This document shows positions 30,990 through 39,258 of a stretch of DNA of 64,000 bases, in pieces. The DNA is from an uncultured Acidimicrobiales bacterium (GTDB lineage Bacteria > Actinomycetota > Acidimicrobiia > Acidimicrobiales > Bin134). The stretch spans positions 1,475,029 through 1,539,028 of the forward strand of contig OX638350.1 of assembly GCA_951813325.1 (NCBI GenBank), read 5' to 3'. Under the pieces are notes generated by a model that saw only the letters and a program-made list of their open reading frames with translations, was not told the DNA's origin and made no database searches. How positions within the stretch are numbered: the stretch's first letter is position 1; every line of letters starts with the position of its first letter. A program made the translations under genes and the position numbers.

Positions 30990-31558
30990 TGGCGCCTCCG
31001 ACGGTGGAAGGGATGGTGTTGACCCACGGTGCCGGCGGCGACCGCGATCAGCACACGCTGGTGGCCATTGCCGAGGGGTTGGCCCCACTGCCGGTGGAGC
31101 GCATCAACTTTCCCTATCGGAACCAGGGCCGCCGACCTCCCGACCGGGCCCCCAAGCTCCTGGACTTCCTGCACGACGTGATTCCGGCCATCGCCGAGCG
31201 CCTGGGAACCGAGCCCGGGCGCCTGGTTCTGGGCGGCCGGTCGATGGGAGGCCGGATGTGCTCGCTGGCCGTGGCCGAGGGCATGTCCGCTGCTGGCCTG
31301 GTGCTGTTGAGCTATCCGCTGCACCCGCCGAAAAGGCCTGAGAATCTGCGGACCGCCCATTTCGGCGCCGTGGACGTGCCGTGCCTGTTCATCTCCGGTG
31401 ACCGCGACCCCTTCGGCACTCCCGAGGAATTCGGCGCCCATCTGCCGGCCATCAAAGGCCCGGTGACCACGGTGTGGCTCGAGGGGGAGCGCCACGATCC
31501 GAAGAAGGCCGACGCCGATATCGTCGCCGCGGTGGCGAGCTGGCTGGAGGCTGTCTAG
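30989..31558 (+). CDS. Alpha/beta hydrolase of the KANL3/Tex30 type
   Basis: A 189-residue small alpha/beta hydrolase. It begins with a VLTHGAGGDRDQ oxyanion region, followed by INFPYRNQGRRPP and a nucleophile elbow LGGRSMGGRMCSL with the serine about residue 88. Acid and base are likely in FISGDRDPFGTPEEF and GERHDPKK. Bacterial members of this group have no assigned substrate. The ATG shares its first base with the stop of the zinc-ribbon gene. The 3' end overlaps the opposing MFS gene by 4 bases. Confidence 0.8.
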   Translation: MAPPTVEGMVLTHGAGGDRDQHTLVAIAEGLAPLPVERINFPYRNQGRRPPDRAPKLLDFLHDVIPAIAERLGTEPGRLVLGGRSMGGRMCSLAVAEGMSAAGLVLLSYPLHPPKRPENLRTAHFGAVDVPCLFISGDRDPFGTPEEFGAHLPAIKGPVTTVWLEGERHDPKKADADIVAAVASWLEAV

Positions 31559-33075
31559 GCGTCCTCGGCGTCTTCGGGGTTCAGCTCCTCCAGGGATCGG
31601 CGGGTGGTCTCGGGGTAGAACACCAGCACTAGGACCGCCACCAGGATCGGACCGGCCAAAAGAACCGAGAACGCGGTGCCGTAGCCCCAGGCCTCGATCA
31701 TGAAGCCGCCGGCCGCCAACCCCACAAAGCTCCCCGATACCCCGGCCACCCCCAGCAATCCGTTGGACTCAGAGCGGCGGACTGTGCCGAACATCTCGGC
31801 TCGGTACACCCCGAGCGACGGCACCGTGGACGATGACATCAACGCGCCGACGGCGATCAGCACCCACATCGGCCAGCCGGCCAGGGTGAAGTGCCACAGG
31901 GCGAACACCGCGCCCCCGCTCATCCCCACCGCGGCAATCATCCGGCGGCCGCGGATGTCGGCCAGTTTGCCGGCTATCAGCATTCCGGGACCGGCGGTCC
32001 ACGTGGTGGTCAGGGTGAACAGGGCGATCTTGGTGGCGCTGAAATCTCGCTGCTCGTTGAGGAACTCGTTTTGAAATTGGGATGCAGGGGTGGCGAACAC
32101 CAGCACGGCGAACGAAGTGACCGCCAAGAGCATCAGTCGGAACCGATGCTCGAGCGGCGGGCGGTCTCGGGGCCGCCGGCGGGCGGTCTCGAACCGCTGC
32201 GATTCCGGCAGCCTTCGAGCGGCAAAGGCCACCAGAGGCAACCCGGCCAGCGCCGCCCCGAAGATGAGCCGCCACGCAGAGGCCCCCAGGTCGGCCAATG
32301 GCACGAAGCCGACGGCGATTCCCGAGCCCAGGCCGGCGGCCATTCCGAGCATGGAGGCCACGAAGGCTCGAGAGCCAGCCGGGGACTCCTCCAAGGCGAA
32401 CACAAAGATCAGCAGAGCCAGGGCGTGCGAGAGGCCCCGGGCAACCGCTTGGACGGCGGTCAGAGTGGCCAGGTTGGCGACCAGCGAGGTGGCCGCGGCG
32501 GCCAGGATCGATCCGGTCGCGGCGTAGAGAAGGGTGCGCCGACGGCCCTGGCGGTCGCCGAGCACGGCAACCGCCACCGTGATCAGAATGCTCAGTCGGA
32601 CCAGTGCGAGGGCGAGCCCTTGGGCCGACTCGTCTGCGCCGAACTCGTCGGCGGCGAAGGTGATGGTCTGACCGAGCAGCGAGCCCAGAAACCCGGCGAC
32701 TACGGCCAGGGTGGCCAGCAGGGCCACTACGTGGGCTTGCCGGGAGGTGAATCGGTCGGGGGGATGCCACCAGGGCAATTCCCGTCCCCGGACCAGGGCC
32801 CGGCTGAAGGGGATGGTGAACAGAACCCTCCACACCGGGATGTCGAGCCGGTAGTCGAATCGCTCGGTGATCTGCACCTGCCCGCCCCCTGCCCCCTCCA
32901 CCGTGACCGTGCGGCGGTAGTGCTCCACCGGTCCTTCTGCCGCGGCGAAGGCGCCTTCGTCCTCGGCACGCTCCAGGACGATGTCGGAGCGGGGAGATAG
33001 CAGGCCGTTGGGGCCGTTCAGAACGCCGTTGGCCGTGTGGGTGCTCACAACGCGACGAGAGATCACTTGGGGCAT
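31555..33075 (-). CDS. Major facilitator superfamily transporter with cytosolic N-terminal extension
   Basis: A 506-residue transporter with twelve predicted helices starting at about residue 115. The MFS loop motif is GDRQGRRRTLLY, with a second copy GKLADIRGRRMIA after helix 7. The last loop reads YPETTRRSLEELNPE, as in sugar- and metabolite-proton symporter families. Ahead of the helices is an unusual soluble region of about 110 residues rich in charged residues (ITERFDYRLDIPVWRVLF). Substrate unknown. ATG 33075 is divergent from murA. Confidence 0.85.
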   Translation of the reverse strand: MPQVISRRVVSTHTANGVLNGPNGLLSPRSDIVLERAEDEGAFAAAEGPVEHYRRTVTVEGAGGGQVQITERFDYRLDIPVWRVLFTIPFSRALVRGRELPWWHPPDRFTSRQAHVVALLATLAVVAGFLGSLLGQTITFAADEFGADESAQGLALALVRLSILITVAVAVLGDRQGRRRTLLYAATGSILAAAATSLVANLATLTAVQAVARGLSHALALLIFVFALEESPAGSRAFVASMLGMAAGLGSGIAVGFVPLADLGASAWRLIFGAALAGLPLVAFAARRLPESQRFETARRRPRDRPPLEHRFRLMLLAVTSFAVLVFATPASQFQNEFLNEQRDFSATKIALFTLTTTWTAGPGMLIAGKLADIRGRRMIAAVGMSGGAVFALWHFTLAGWPMWVLIAVGALMSSSTVPSLGVYRAEMFGTVRRSESNGLLGVAGVSGSFVGLAAGGFMIEAWGYGTAFSVLLAGPILVAVLVLVFYPETTRRSLEELNPEDAEDA

Positions 33076-33175
33076 GGATTGGTGCTCAGTCTACTTTTCT
33101 GCACCCGGAGCCCAACGACCGCGCTCAACGCCGGCATGACTGTGTTTTCGGGGGCGCGGGGACCATACTTGTCGA

Positions 33176-34468
33176 GTGGAGCGCGCCCATCGAGAGGGCT
33201 TCGATGAACAGGAACGCATCGAGGTGCGGGCCAGTGGACCGCTAGAGGGGTCGGTGGTCATCGGAGGGGCCAAGAACTCGGTGCTGAAGCTCATGGCCGC
33301 TTGTCTGCTCACTGAGGGCACGTTCGTGATCCGTAATGTTCCCGATATCGAGGATGTAACCGTGATGGCCGAGGTGCTGCGGGCGATGGGGGTCACAGTC
33401 AGCCGGTCGGGTGGCGCACTCACCATTGAGCGCCCCGCGGCTATCACCCCCGAGGCTCCTTATGCGCTGACTGAACAGCTGCGCGCCTCCACTGCGGTGC
33501 TGGGCCCGCTGTTGGCCGGCGCCGGAAATGCTCGGGTGGCCCTGCCCGGCGGTGACGACTTCGGCCCCCGTCCCATTGACATGCACATTGCCGCGCTGGA
33601 GATCATCGGCGGCCGGTTCGAGATCTCCGGCGGGGACGTCTACGCCACCGCCGACAATCTGGTGGGCAATCCTGTGCTGCTGGAGTTCCCCAGCGTGGGG
33701 GCCACCGAGAACGTGATGATGGCCGCCGTCCGGGCCAAGGGAACCACGGTTATCGACAACGCGGCCCGAGAGCCGGAGATCTCTGATCTGGCCGGATTCC
33801 TGAACCACATGGGCGGACAGGTAACCGGGGCGGGAACGTCCACCATTGTGATCGAGGGGGTAGAGGAACTGCGCCCGGTGGAACACACTGCGGTGAGCGA
33901 CCGAATTGAAGCGGCTACGTTCTTGGCTGCTCTGGGGGTGGCCGGCGGCGAGATCACCTTGTTGGGCGCCCGTCCCGACCACATGGCGATGCTGTGCCGC
34001 AAACTGGGAGACATGGGGGTGCGGACTTCATCTGATCCCGACGGCATTTGGGCCATGTGCAGCGGGCGCCTTCGGTCGGCCGATGTGTCCACCCTGCCGT
34101 ATCCCGGCCTGCCCACCGATTGCAAGCCGCTGCTGGTGTCCATGCTGTCGGTGGCCGAGGGTGTGGGGATCGTGACCGAGAACCTCTTCTCGGGCCGGTT
34201 CCGCTATGTGGACGAGCTGGTGCGCATGGGCGCCGATATCCGAACGGAGGGCCATCATGCAGTGATCCGGGGGGTTGATCGGCTCAACGGCGCGCCGGTG
34301 CGCGCGTCCGACATCCGGGCCGGAGCAGCCTTGGTGGTGGCCGGGCTGGCCGCCGAGGGCGTCACGGTGGTGTCCGATCCCCACCACATCGACCGAGGCT
34401 ATGAGGACTTTGCCGGCAAGCTCAACGCTCTTGGGGCTGACGTCCGCCGCGAGAGGCCCGGCGGTTAG
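33176..34468 (+). CDS. murA: UDP-N-acetylglucosamine 1-carboxyvinyltransferase
   Basis: First committed step of peptidoglycan synthesis. The 430-residue product has the IGGAKNSVLKLMAACLL start with the catalytic lysine, EQLRASTAVLGPLL, LEFPSVGATENVMMAAV and DIRAGAALVVAGLAAEG. In the flexible active-site loop the sequence is LPGGDDFGPRPIDMH, so the residue equal to the fosfomycin-target cysteine (Cys115 in E. coli) is aspartate 127, as in mycobacteria. GTG 33176 has no Shine-Dalgarno; CATACT ends 6 bases before it, suggesting a leaderless transcript. Confidence 0.95.
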   Translation: MERAHREGFDEQERIEVRASGPLEGSVVIGGAKNSVLKLMAACLLTEGTFVIRNVPDIEDVTVMAEVLRAMGVTVSRSGGALTIERPAAITPEAPYALTEQLRASTAVLGPLLAGAGNARVALPGGDDFGPRPIDMHIAALEIIGGRFEISGGDVYATADNLVGNPVLLEFPSVGATENVMMAAVRAKGTTVIDNAAREPEISDLAGFLNHMGGQVTGAGTSTIVIEGVEELRPVEHTAVSDRIEAATFLAALGVAGGEITLLGARPDHMAMLCRKLGDMGVRTSSDPDGIWAMCSGRLRSADVSTLPYPGLPTDCKPLLVSMLSVAEGVGIVTENLFSGRFRYVDELVRMGADIRTEGHHAVIRGVDRLNGAPVRASDIRAGAALVVAGLAAEGVTVVSDPHHIDRGYEDFAGKLNALGADVRRERPGG

Positions 34469-34556
34469 CCAGGAACAGCAGGCCGGCCAGGAGGGCCAAC
34501 GGCGCGCCTACCAAGAGGATCTCGTCCCAACCTCCCTGGTGAGCCAGAACTTCCAC
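34422..34556 (-). CDS. Small single-pass membrane protein, unknown function
   Basis: A 44-codon frame starting at GTG 34556: MEVLAHQGGWDE, one hydrophobic stretch ILLVGAPLALLAGLLFLA (about residues 13-30), then a basic tail RRASRGGR. The topology (short polar head, one helix, positive inside) is that of a real small membrane protein. It overlaps the 3' end of murA on the opposite strand by 47 bases. No Shine-Dalgarno is obvious. It could be chance, but the clean helix and tail argue for a gene. Confidence 0.5.
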   Translation of the reverse strand: MEVLAHQGGWDEILLVGAPLALLAGLLFLANRRASRGGRQPQER

Positions 34557-34594
34557 AGTGCCGAGTCTGTCAGATGCCCACTTGGTTGAATGAA

Positions 34595-34762
34595 CTAGTG
34601 GTGTGTCGTGGGTTTAGCGCCGTGGATTGCGACGGCAGCGGCGTTCCTCGCAAGGCGCACCGACGCAGCCATACTTCCAGCGTACGGCAAGGAGGGGCAA
34701 CGCCGCGAGGGGCGTCGATGCCTAGCAGGACACGCGCGAATAAACCCACGACACACCACTAG
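34595..34762. repeat. 168-bp palindromic repeat element, MITE-like
   Basis: The ends are a perfect 22-bp inverted repeat: CTAGTGGTGTGTCGTGGGTT plus TA at 34595-34616 and its complement at 34741-34762. The interior also pairs imperfectly (for example GCGGCGTT on the left with AACGCCGC on the right), so the whole element can fold on itself. No clear target duplication is visible and no transposase is encoded. It looks like a small non-autonomous mobile element or a structured intergenic repeat. Confidence 0.7.
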
Positions 34763-34775
34763 ATCGGCGGGAAGG

Positions 34776-34804
34776 TTGGCGAATCGGGTTTTGGCTGAGA
34801 CAAT
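34776..34804 (+). promoter_or_regulatory. Candidate promoter for nfu, leaderless
   Basis: TTGGCG (34776-34781), a 17-base spacer, GACAAT (34799-34804), then 6 bases to the GTG start at 34811. The distance from the -10 box places the transcription start at or next to the start codon. It lies just beyond the palindromic repeat. Confidence 0.5.
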
Positions 34805-34810
34805 TGGGGT

Positions 34811-35074
34811 GTGCAGAGCGCCGTAGCACAAGTGATTGAGGCCATCCGCCCTGCGGTGCAGGCCGACGACGGCGACATCTTCTTGCGAGAGGTGGACGAG
34901 GACACCGGCGTGGTCACCGTGGAGCTGACGGGGGCCTGTGTGAGCTGCCCGGCTTCGACGGTCACGCTGAAGGCTGGGGTGGAGCGGATTCTCAAGGACC
35001 GGGTACCCGGGGTAACCGAGGTGGTGAATGTGGGCCAGAATCTGCTGAGCGACGGCTCACCAGTGGGCTTGTAG
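34811..35074 (+). CDS. NifU C-terminal domain protein (Nfu-type Fe-S scaffold)
   Basis: An 87-residue protein made only of the NifU C-terminal domain. It has the AIRPAVQADDGDIFLREVD start and the Fe-S ligating C-x-x-C in GACVSCPASTVTLKAGVE (about residues 43-46). Nfu proteins hold and deliver Fe-S clusters. A cysteine desulfurase gene lies 1.9 kb downstream, giving a sulfur-trafficking theme. GTG 34811 has no Shine-Dalgarno; see the promoter entry just upstream. Confidence 0.9.
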   Translation: MQSAVAQVIEAIRPAVQADDGDIFLREVDEDTGVVTVELTGACVSCPASTVTLKAGVERILKDRVPGVTEVVNVGQNLLSDGSPVGL

Positions 35075-35089
35075 CCACATACCGCAAGC

Positions 35090-35776
35090 ATGGTCCCGCA
35101 AAGAACCGACACCTGGTATGTCAGCTACGTGCTGATCGCCGCCAACGTGGTGGTGTTCATCGTGGGCATGGCGATGGGGGACAGCCTCAACGGCGGGGGC
35201 ACACTCGACGGACTAGTAGTCGAAGCCGCCACCTGGGGGGCGGCCATTGACGTCTACAACGAGTGGTGGCGGGTGTTCACCGGCGGTTTCTTGCACCACG
35301 GTGTGTTTCATCTCGCGGTGAACATGTACTCGTTGTACATCCTGGGGTTGGCCCTGGAGCGGTGGCTGGGCCGAGTGCCGTTCACCGCGGTGTACCTCTC
35401 GTCGCTGGTGAGCGGGTCATTCGGGGCGCTGGTCGAGACCCCCAACTCGCTGGTGGCGGGAGCGTCGGGAGCGATCTTTGGGCTGATGGGCGCCTATGCC
35501 GCTCTCCTGCTGACCCAAGGGGTGGGCTTGTTCCAGACCCCGATTGGACCGATCCTGGCCATCAACCTCGTTATCAGCTTCACCGTTTCGGGAATTTCGC
35601 TGGGTGGCCACATCGGGGGGCTCGTCGGCGGTGTCCTCGTGGGGGCAGCTGCGGCTCAAGCAATACGCAAACAGAAGTACACCACTGCGACCCCGGTGCT
35701 CGCAGCCATAGCGGTGGCCGCGGCCTCCTTCGCCGGCTCATTGTGGGCTGCCTCCCGCTGGTTGGAAGTGCTCTAG
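35090..35776 (+). CDS. Rhomboid family intramembrane serine protease
   Basis: A 228-residue protein with six to seven helices. The catalytic serine is in VAGASGAIFGLMG (about residue 127) and the catalytic histidine in GGHIGGLVGG (about residue 180). The loop-1 motif appears as WWRVFTGGFLHHGVFHLAVNM, trimmed from the classic WR pattern, so the active site is complete. Rhomboids cut single-pass membrane proteins; the target here is unknown. It starts 15 bases after nfu. Confidence 0.9.
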   Translation: MVPQRTDTWYVSYVLIAANVVVFIVGMAMGDSLNGGGTLDGLVVEAATWGAAIDVYNEWWRVFTGGFLHHGVFHLAVNMYSLYILGLALERWLGRVPFTAVYLSSLVSGSFGALVETPNSLVAGASGAIFGLMGAYAALLLTQGVGLFQTPIGPILAINLVISFTVSGISLGGHIGGLVGGVLVGAAAAQAIRKQKYTTATPVLAAIAVAAASFAGSLWAASRWLEVL

Positions 35777-35781
35777 GCGGC

Positions 35782-36213
35782 CTAGAACTGGGCGCGCAAG
35801 GTCTTGAGGTTTCGACGCCACACCCACTCGAGGACGCGGGCGCCGACCATGTCGCCCAGCAGGCCACCCATCCACCATGGGAATTGAAGCTCCTCGGTCC
35901 AGCAGAACTCGGTGCGCTCGGTGCCTGCGGGCGCAAGGGTGAAGCGGCCTTCGCCGGTGACCAGTCCGGTGTGGCGCACCCCGATGGCCTTCTTCTCTGC
36001 CCATTCGGTGACCACCATGGCGTCGCTGAGCCGGAGGGGGCCGACCCTGGTAAGGCAATCGAAGGCGGTGCCCACCCCCTCGGTTTGAGACCCATGAAAG
36101 GAGATCGACTCAGCGTCGGCCATCCACTCGGTGTGGCTGTCGATCCGGCGCACGTACTCCCAGACCGAATCCAAAGGCGCTTCAATGGTGGTGGAAACCC
36201 TGATTCTTGCCAT
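35782..36213 (-). CDS. SRPBCC-fold protein (polyketide cyclase/dehydrase-like)
   Basis: A 143-residue START-like protein. The family start ARIRVSTTIEAPLDSVWEYVRRIDSHTEW is clear, followed by alternating strands and a long C-terminal helix (VLEWVWRRNLKTLRAQF). Such proteins bind hydrophobic ligands in a central cavity; no catalytic residue can be assigned. It is convergent with the rhomboid gene, 5 bases apart, and divergent from the thioredoxin-fold gene. Confidence 0.8.
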   Translation of the reverse strand: MARIRVSTTIEAPLDSVWEYVRRIDSHTEWMADAESISFHGSQTEGVGTAFDCLTRVGPLRLSDAMVVTEWAEKKAIGVRHTGLVTGEGRFTLAPAGTERTEFCWTEELQFPWWMGGLLGDMVGARVLEWVWRRNLKTLRAQF

Positions 36214-36296
36214 TCACTGCAATTCTAAAGTGGATCTGGCAGTCTATGAGCGGTTCGCAGGGAGAACCGCAGCCACTAGGCCGTAGAATTCATGCC

Positions 36297-36953
36297 ATGT
36301 CTGATGCCGACATCGAGTTCTTCTGGGATCCGATCTGCCCGTTCGCATGGCTTACCTCCCGGTGGGTGACCGATGTCGCCCGCCAGCGCGACTACGCAGT
36401 GGACTGGCGGCTGATCTGTCTGTCGATCCTCAACGAGGACAGCGACTACGAGAACTTTCCCGAGGGCTATCAGGATTTGCACCACAAGGGCCGGCGCATG
36501 CTGCGGGTGGCCCAGGCGGTTCGCGACGAGCACGGTGCGGCCGCAGCCGGCCAGCTGTACACCGCCTACGGGTCCACCATTTGGAACCCCGACGGGGACA
36601 TCCGCTCGGCCATGGGCGAGGTGGCTTCCGAACAGCACTTGGCCGCTGCCCTCGATAAGGCCGGTGTGCCATCGGAGTTGGCCGCCCGAGCCGAGGACGA
36701 ATCGCTGGACGACGCTCTGCGGGAGTCCACCATGGACGCGCTTAGCCGCACCGGACGAGATGTGGGGACGCCGATCATCACCTTCCACCACAACGGTGGC
36801 ACCACGTCGTTCTTCGGTCCCGTGGTGAGCCAGGTTCCCGCTTCTGAGGACGCCACCCGGCTGTGGGATGCGGTGGTGACGCTGGCCGAGTGGCCGTCGT
36901 TCGCCGAGCTCAAGCGCTCCAAGCGCGACGACCTGGTCTTTCCATCGGTATAG
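36297..36953 (+). CDS. DsbA-like thioredoxin-fold protein of the Rv2466c type
   Basis: A 218-residue protein that follows mycobacterial Rv2466c, a mycothiol-dependent reductase, along its length: FFWDPICPFAWLTSRWVTDV at the start, SILNEDSDYENFPEGY, and GRDVGTPIITFHHNGGTTSFFGPVVS near the cis-proline. Rv2466c has a CPWC active site; here it is CPFA, so the second cysteine is absent and a monothiol mechanism or a structural role is expected. ATG 36297 (MSDADIEFF) is preferred over the longer open frame. The cysteine desulfurase gene follows after 16 bases. Confidence 0.82.
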   Translation: MSDADIEFFWDPICPFAWLTSRWVTDVARQRDYAVDWRLICLSILNEDSDYENFPEGYQDLHHKGRRMLRVAQAVRDEHGAAAAGQLYTAYGSTIWNPDGDIRSAMGEVASEQHLAAALDKAGVPSELAARAEDESLDDALRESTMDALSRTGRDVGTPIITFHHNGGTTSFFGPVVSQVPASEDATRLWDAVVTLAEWPSFAELKRSKRDDLVFPSV

Positions 36954-36969
36954 AGGAGAGGGGGCTGCA

Positions 36970-38112
36970 ATGACATCGGGGGCTATCGCATATCTGGACA
37001 ATGCCGCCTCGACCCCTCTGTGCTTAGAAGCAGTCGAAGCCATGGCTCCGCTGCAACGGGAGCTGTATGCCAACCCGACCGGCGCGCACCGGATGGCGCG
37101 GGACACCCGCCGTCGGATCGACGATGCCCGCGATGTGATGGCCGAGGCTCTGGGCTCGCAGCCGGGTGAGATCGTGTTCACCGGCGGTGGCACCGAAGGC
37201 GACAACCTCGCGGTCGTCGGTCGGCACATGAAGGCCGGCGGTGTGACGGTGTGCTCGGCCATCGAGCACCATGCCGTGCTTGAGCCGGTGGAGCACCTGG
37301 GCGGGCGCGTAGTGGCAGTGGACGCCGCTGGAGTGATCGATTTGGATGCGCTGGCCGCGGCGCTAGACGACGATGTGACCGTGGTCTCGGTGATGCTGGC
37401 CAACAACGAAACCGGCATGGTCCAGCCCTTGGAGCAGGTGGCCGAGTTGGTGCGCTCGGGGACTCCCCAGGCGGTGCTGCATACCGACGCGGTGCAAGCT
37501 TTTCCCTGGCTGGACGTGGCATCGCTGGCCGCTGGCGCCGATCTGATCTCGGTCAGCGCCCACAAATTCGGCGGGCCCAAAGGCGTGGGTGCACTGGTGG
37601 TGCGCGACGGAGTGGAGCTTTCGCCGCTTCTGTTAGGCGGTGGCCAAGAGCGGGGATTGCGCTCGGGCACTCACAACGCCGCGGGCATTGCCGGCATGGC
37701 GGCGGCCGCAGAGGTAGTGCTGAAGAGCCGAGTCGAGCAGGTGGTGCGCCTGGCCGGTCTGCGGGATCGGCTGGCGGAAGGTGTTCTTAGCGCGGTCGAC
37801 GGCACAGTGGAGACCGGCGAGCGATCGGGCAAAGTGGCCGGGTCGGCCCACCTGTGCTTCGAAGGGATCGAATCTGAGGCGCTGTTGTTCCTGTTGGAGG
37901 ATGCCGGGGTGTATGCGTCGGCCGCGTCGTCGTGCTCCAGCGGGGCGCAGGACCCGTCGCATGTGTTGGCCGCCATGGGCTATGACCGCATGCTGGCCGG
38001 TGGATCGCTGCGGCTTTCGCTGGGCTATGAGACCACCGACGCCGAAATCGACCAGGCGCTTTCGGTGATCCCTAGCGCAGTAGCCCGCCTCCGGGACTAC
38101 GGGACGGGCTGA
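36970..38112 (+). CDS. Cysteine desulfurase (IscS/NifS family)
   Basis: PLP enzyme that takes sulfur from cysteine. The 380-residue product has YLDNAASTPLCLEAVEAM at the start, FTGGGTEGDNLAV, HTDAVQAFPWLDV, the PLP lysine in SAHKFGGPKGVGAL (about residue 199) and the persulfide cysteine in ASSCSSGAQDPSHVL (about 325). It is directly upstream of mnmA (3-base gap), so sulfur for tRNA 2-thiouridine is its most likely job; Fe-S cluster supply is also possible given the nearby nfu gene. Confidence 0.93.
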   Translation: MTSGAIAYLDNAASTPLCLEAVEAMAPLQRELYANPTGAHRMARDTRRRIDDARDVMAEALGSQPGEIVFTGGGTEGDNLAVVGRHMKAGGVTVCSAIEHHAVLEPVEHLGGRVVAVDAAGVIDLDALAAALDDDVTVVSVMLANNETGMVQPLEQVAELVRSGTPQAVLHTDAVQAFPWLDVASLAAGADLISVSAHKFGGPKGVGALVVRDGVELSPLLLGGGQERGLRSGTHNAAGIAGMAAAAEVVLKSRVEQVVRLAGLRDRLAEGVLSAVDGTVETGERSGKVAGSAHLCFEGIESEALLFLLEDAGVYASAASSCSSGAQDPSHVLAAMGYDRMLAGGSLRLSLGYETTDAEIDQALSVIPSAVARLRDYGTG

Positions 38113-38115
38113 GCG

Positions 38116-39144
38116 ATGCGGGTGCTAGCCGCTATGTCCGGAGGAGTGGACTCCTCGGTGGCTGCCGCCATGCTGGCCGAGCAGGGACATGATGTGGTGG
38201 GCGTGACCCTCAAGTTGTGGGGAGGGGAGTCGGACACCGGGTGCTGCTCGGTGTCGGACGTGGAGGACGCCCGCCGAGTGGCCGACCTTTTGGGACTGCA
38301 GCACCACGTGTTCAACTTCGGCGACGCCTTCGATCAGCGGGTGGTGGCGCCGTATGTGGATGACCACGCTGTGGGGCTGACACCCAACCCGTGTATCGAG
38401 TGCAACCGCCACATCAAGTTCGACAAGCTCATGGTGCGGGCTGAGGCGCTGGGCTTCGACGCGGTAGCCACCGGCCATCACGCCCGTCTGGAGGCGGCGG
38501 AGGACGGGTTCCGAGTGCGGCGGGGCGTGGACGACGCCAAGGATCAGTCCTATGTGCTCTACATGCTGGGCCAAGAGCAGATGTCTCGGCTGCTGTTGCC
38601 CATCGGTCATTTGACTAAGGGCGAGGTTCGGGGGCGGGCCGCCGATCTGGGCTTGCGGAACTCGGCCAAGCCCGACAGCCAGGACGTGTGCTTCATCGCC
38701 AACCGGGCCGGGGGAAGGCAGGGCTTTCTGTCTCGTCGATTGGGTGAGTCGCCCGCCACCGTGGTGGACGCCGACGGCACGGAGTTGGGCTCAGTCGAGG
38801 CCGTGCAGGCCGTGACCATCGGCCAGCGCCGAGGCCTCAATCTGGGCGGCACTGACGAGCCCCGATACGTGACCAATGTGGACATCCCCGCAGGCCGGGT
38901 AACCGTGGGCCGCCGCGAGGATCTGTACACGCCCATTCAGGAGGTGAGCGACATCCACTGGGTCGATGAAGCGGTCGATGGCCCGGTAGACATCCAGGTG
39001 AGCGCCCACGGCACCCCCGCAGTCGGCGTGGTGGACCAAGCCGGCAGAGTCACCTGGGAAGAGCCCCAGCGCCGTGTAGCCCCCGGCCAGGCGGTGGTGT
39101 TCTACCAGGGCGAACTAGTAGCCGGCGGGGCGGTAGCGGCCTAG
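38116..39144 (+). CDS. mnmA: tRNA-specific 2-thiouridylase
   Basis: Uses ATP and persulfide sulfur to thiolate U34 of Lys, Glu and Gln tRNAs. The 342-residue product has the PP-loop AMSGGVDSSVAAAM, the first catalytic cysteine in TPNPCIECNRHIKF (about residue 95), the tRNA-binding KDQSYVLYML and the second cysteine in SQDVCFIA (about 193). Cysteine desulfurase followed by mnmA is a conserved actinobacterial pair. This is the last housekeeping gene before the low-GC defence island. Confidence 0.96.
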   Translation: MRVLAAMSGGVDSSVAAAMLAEQGHDVVGVTLKLWGGESDTGCCSVSDVEDARRVADLLGLQHHVFNFGDAFDQRVVAPYVDDHAVGLTPNPCIECNRHIKFDKLMVRAEALGFDAVATGHHARLEAAEDGFRVRRGVDDAKDQSYVLYMLGQEQMSRLLLPIGHLTKGEVRGRAADLGLRNSAKPDSQDVCFIANRAGGRQGFLSRRLGESPATVVDADGTELGSVEAVQAVTIGQRRGLNLGGTDEPRYVTNVDIPAGRVTVGRREDLYTPIQEVSDIHWVDEAVDGPVDIQVSAHGTPAVGVVDQAGRVTWEEPQRRVAPGQAVVFYQGELVAGGAVAA

Positions 39145-39165
39145 CTAGGCGGACTGTGGTCTACT

Positions 39166-39196
39166 CGCAGGGCTCAACCTGATACCTTGCCCTGCG
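39166..39196 (+). terminator. Hairpin after mnmA
   Basis: CGCAGGGC at 39166-39173 pairs with GCCCTGCG at 39189-39196 across a 15-base loop, a perfect 8-bp stem 21 bases after the mnmA stop. There is no T run. It marks the boundary between the housekeeping genes and the defence island. Confidence 0.4.
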
Positions 39197-39258
39197 TATC
39201 CGTGGCCTGAAGCCTTTGGATCCTCGTACTTGATGGCGGGGGATGCGAGAATCACAGG

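Noticed and set aside
34574..34831. Two short frames (34574-34762 plus, 34595-34831 minus) over the palindromic repeat
   Set aside because: Both simply read the inverted repeat; they share the same VVCRGF start because the ends are complementary copies.
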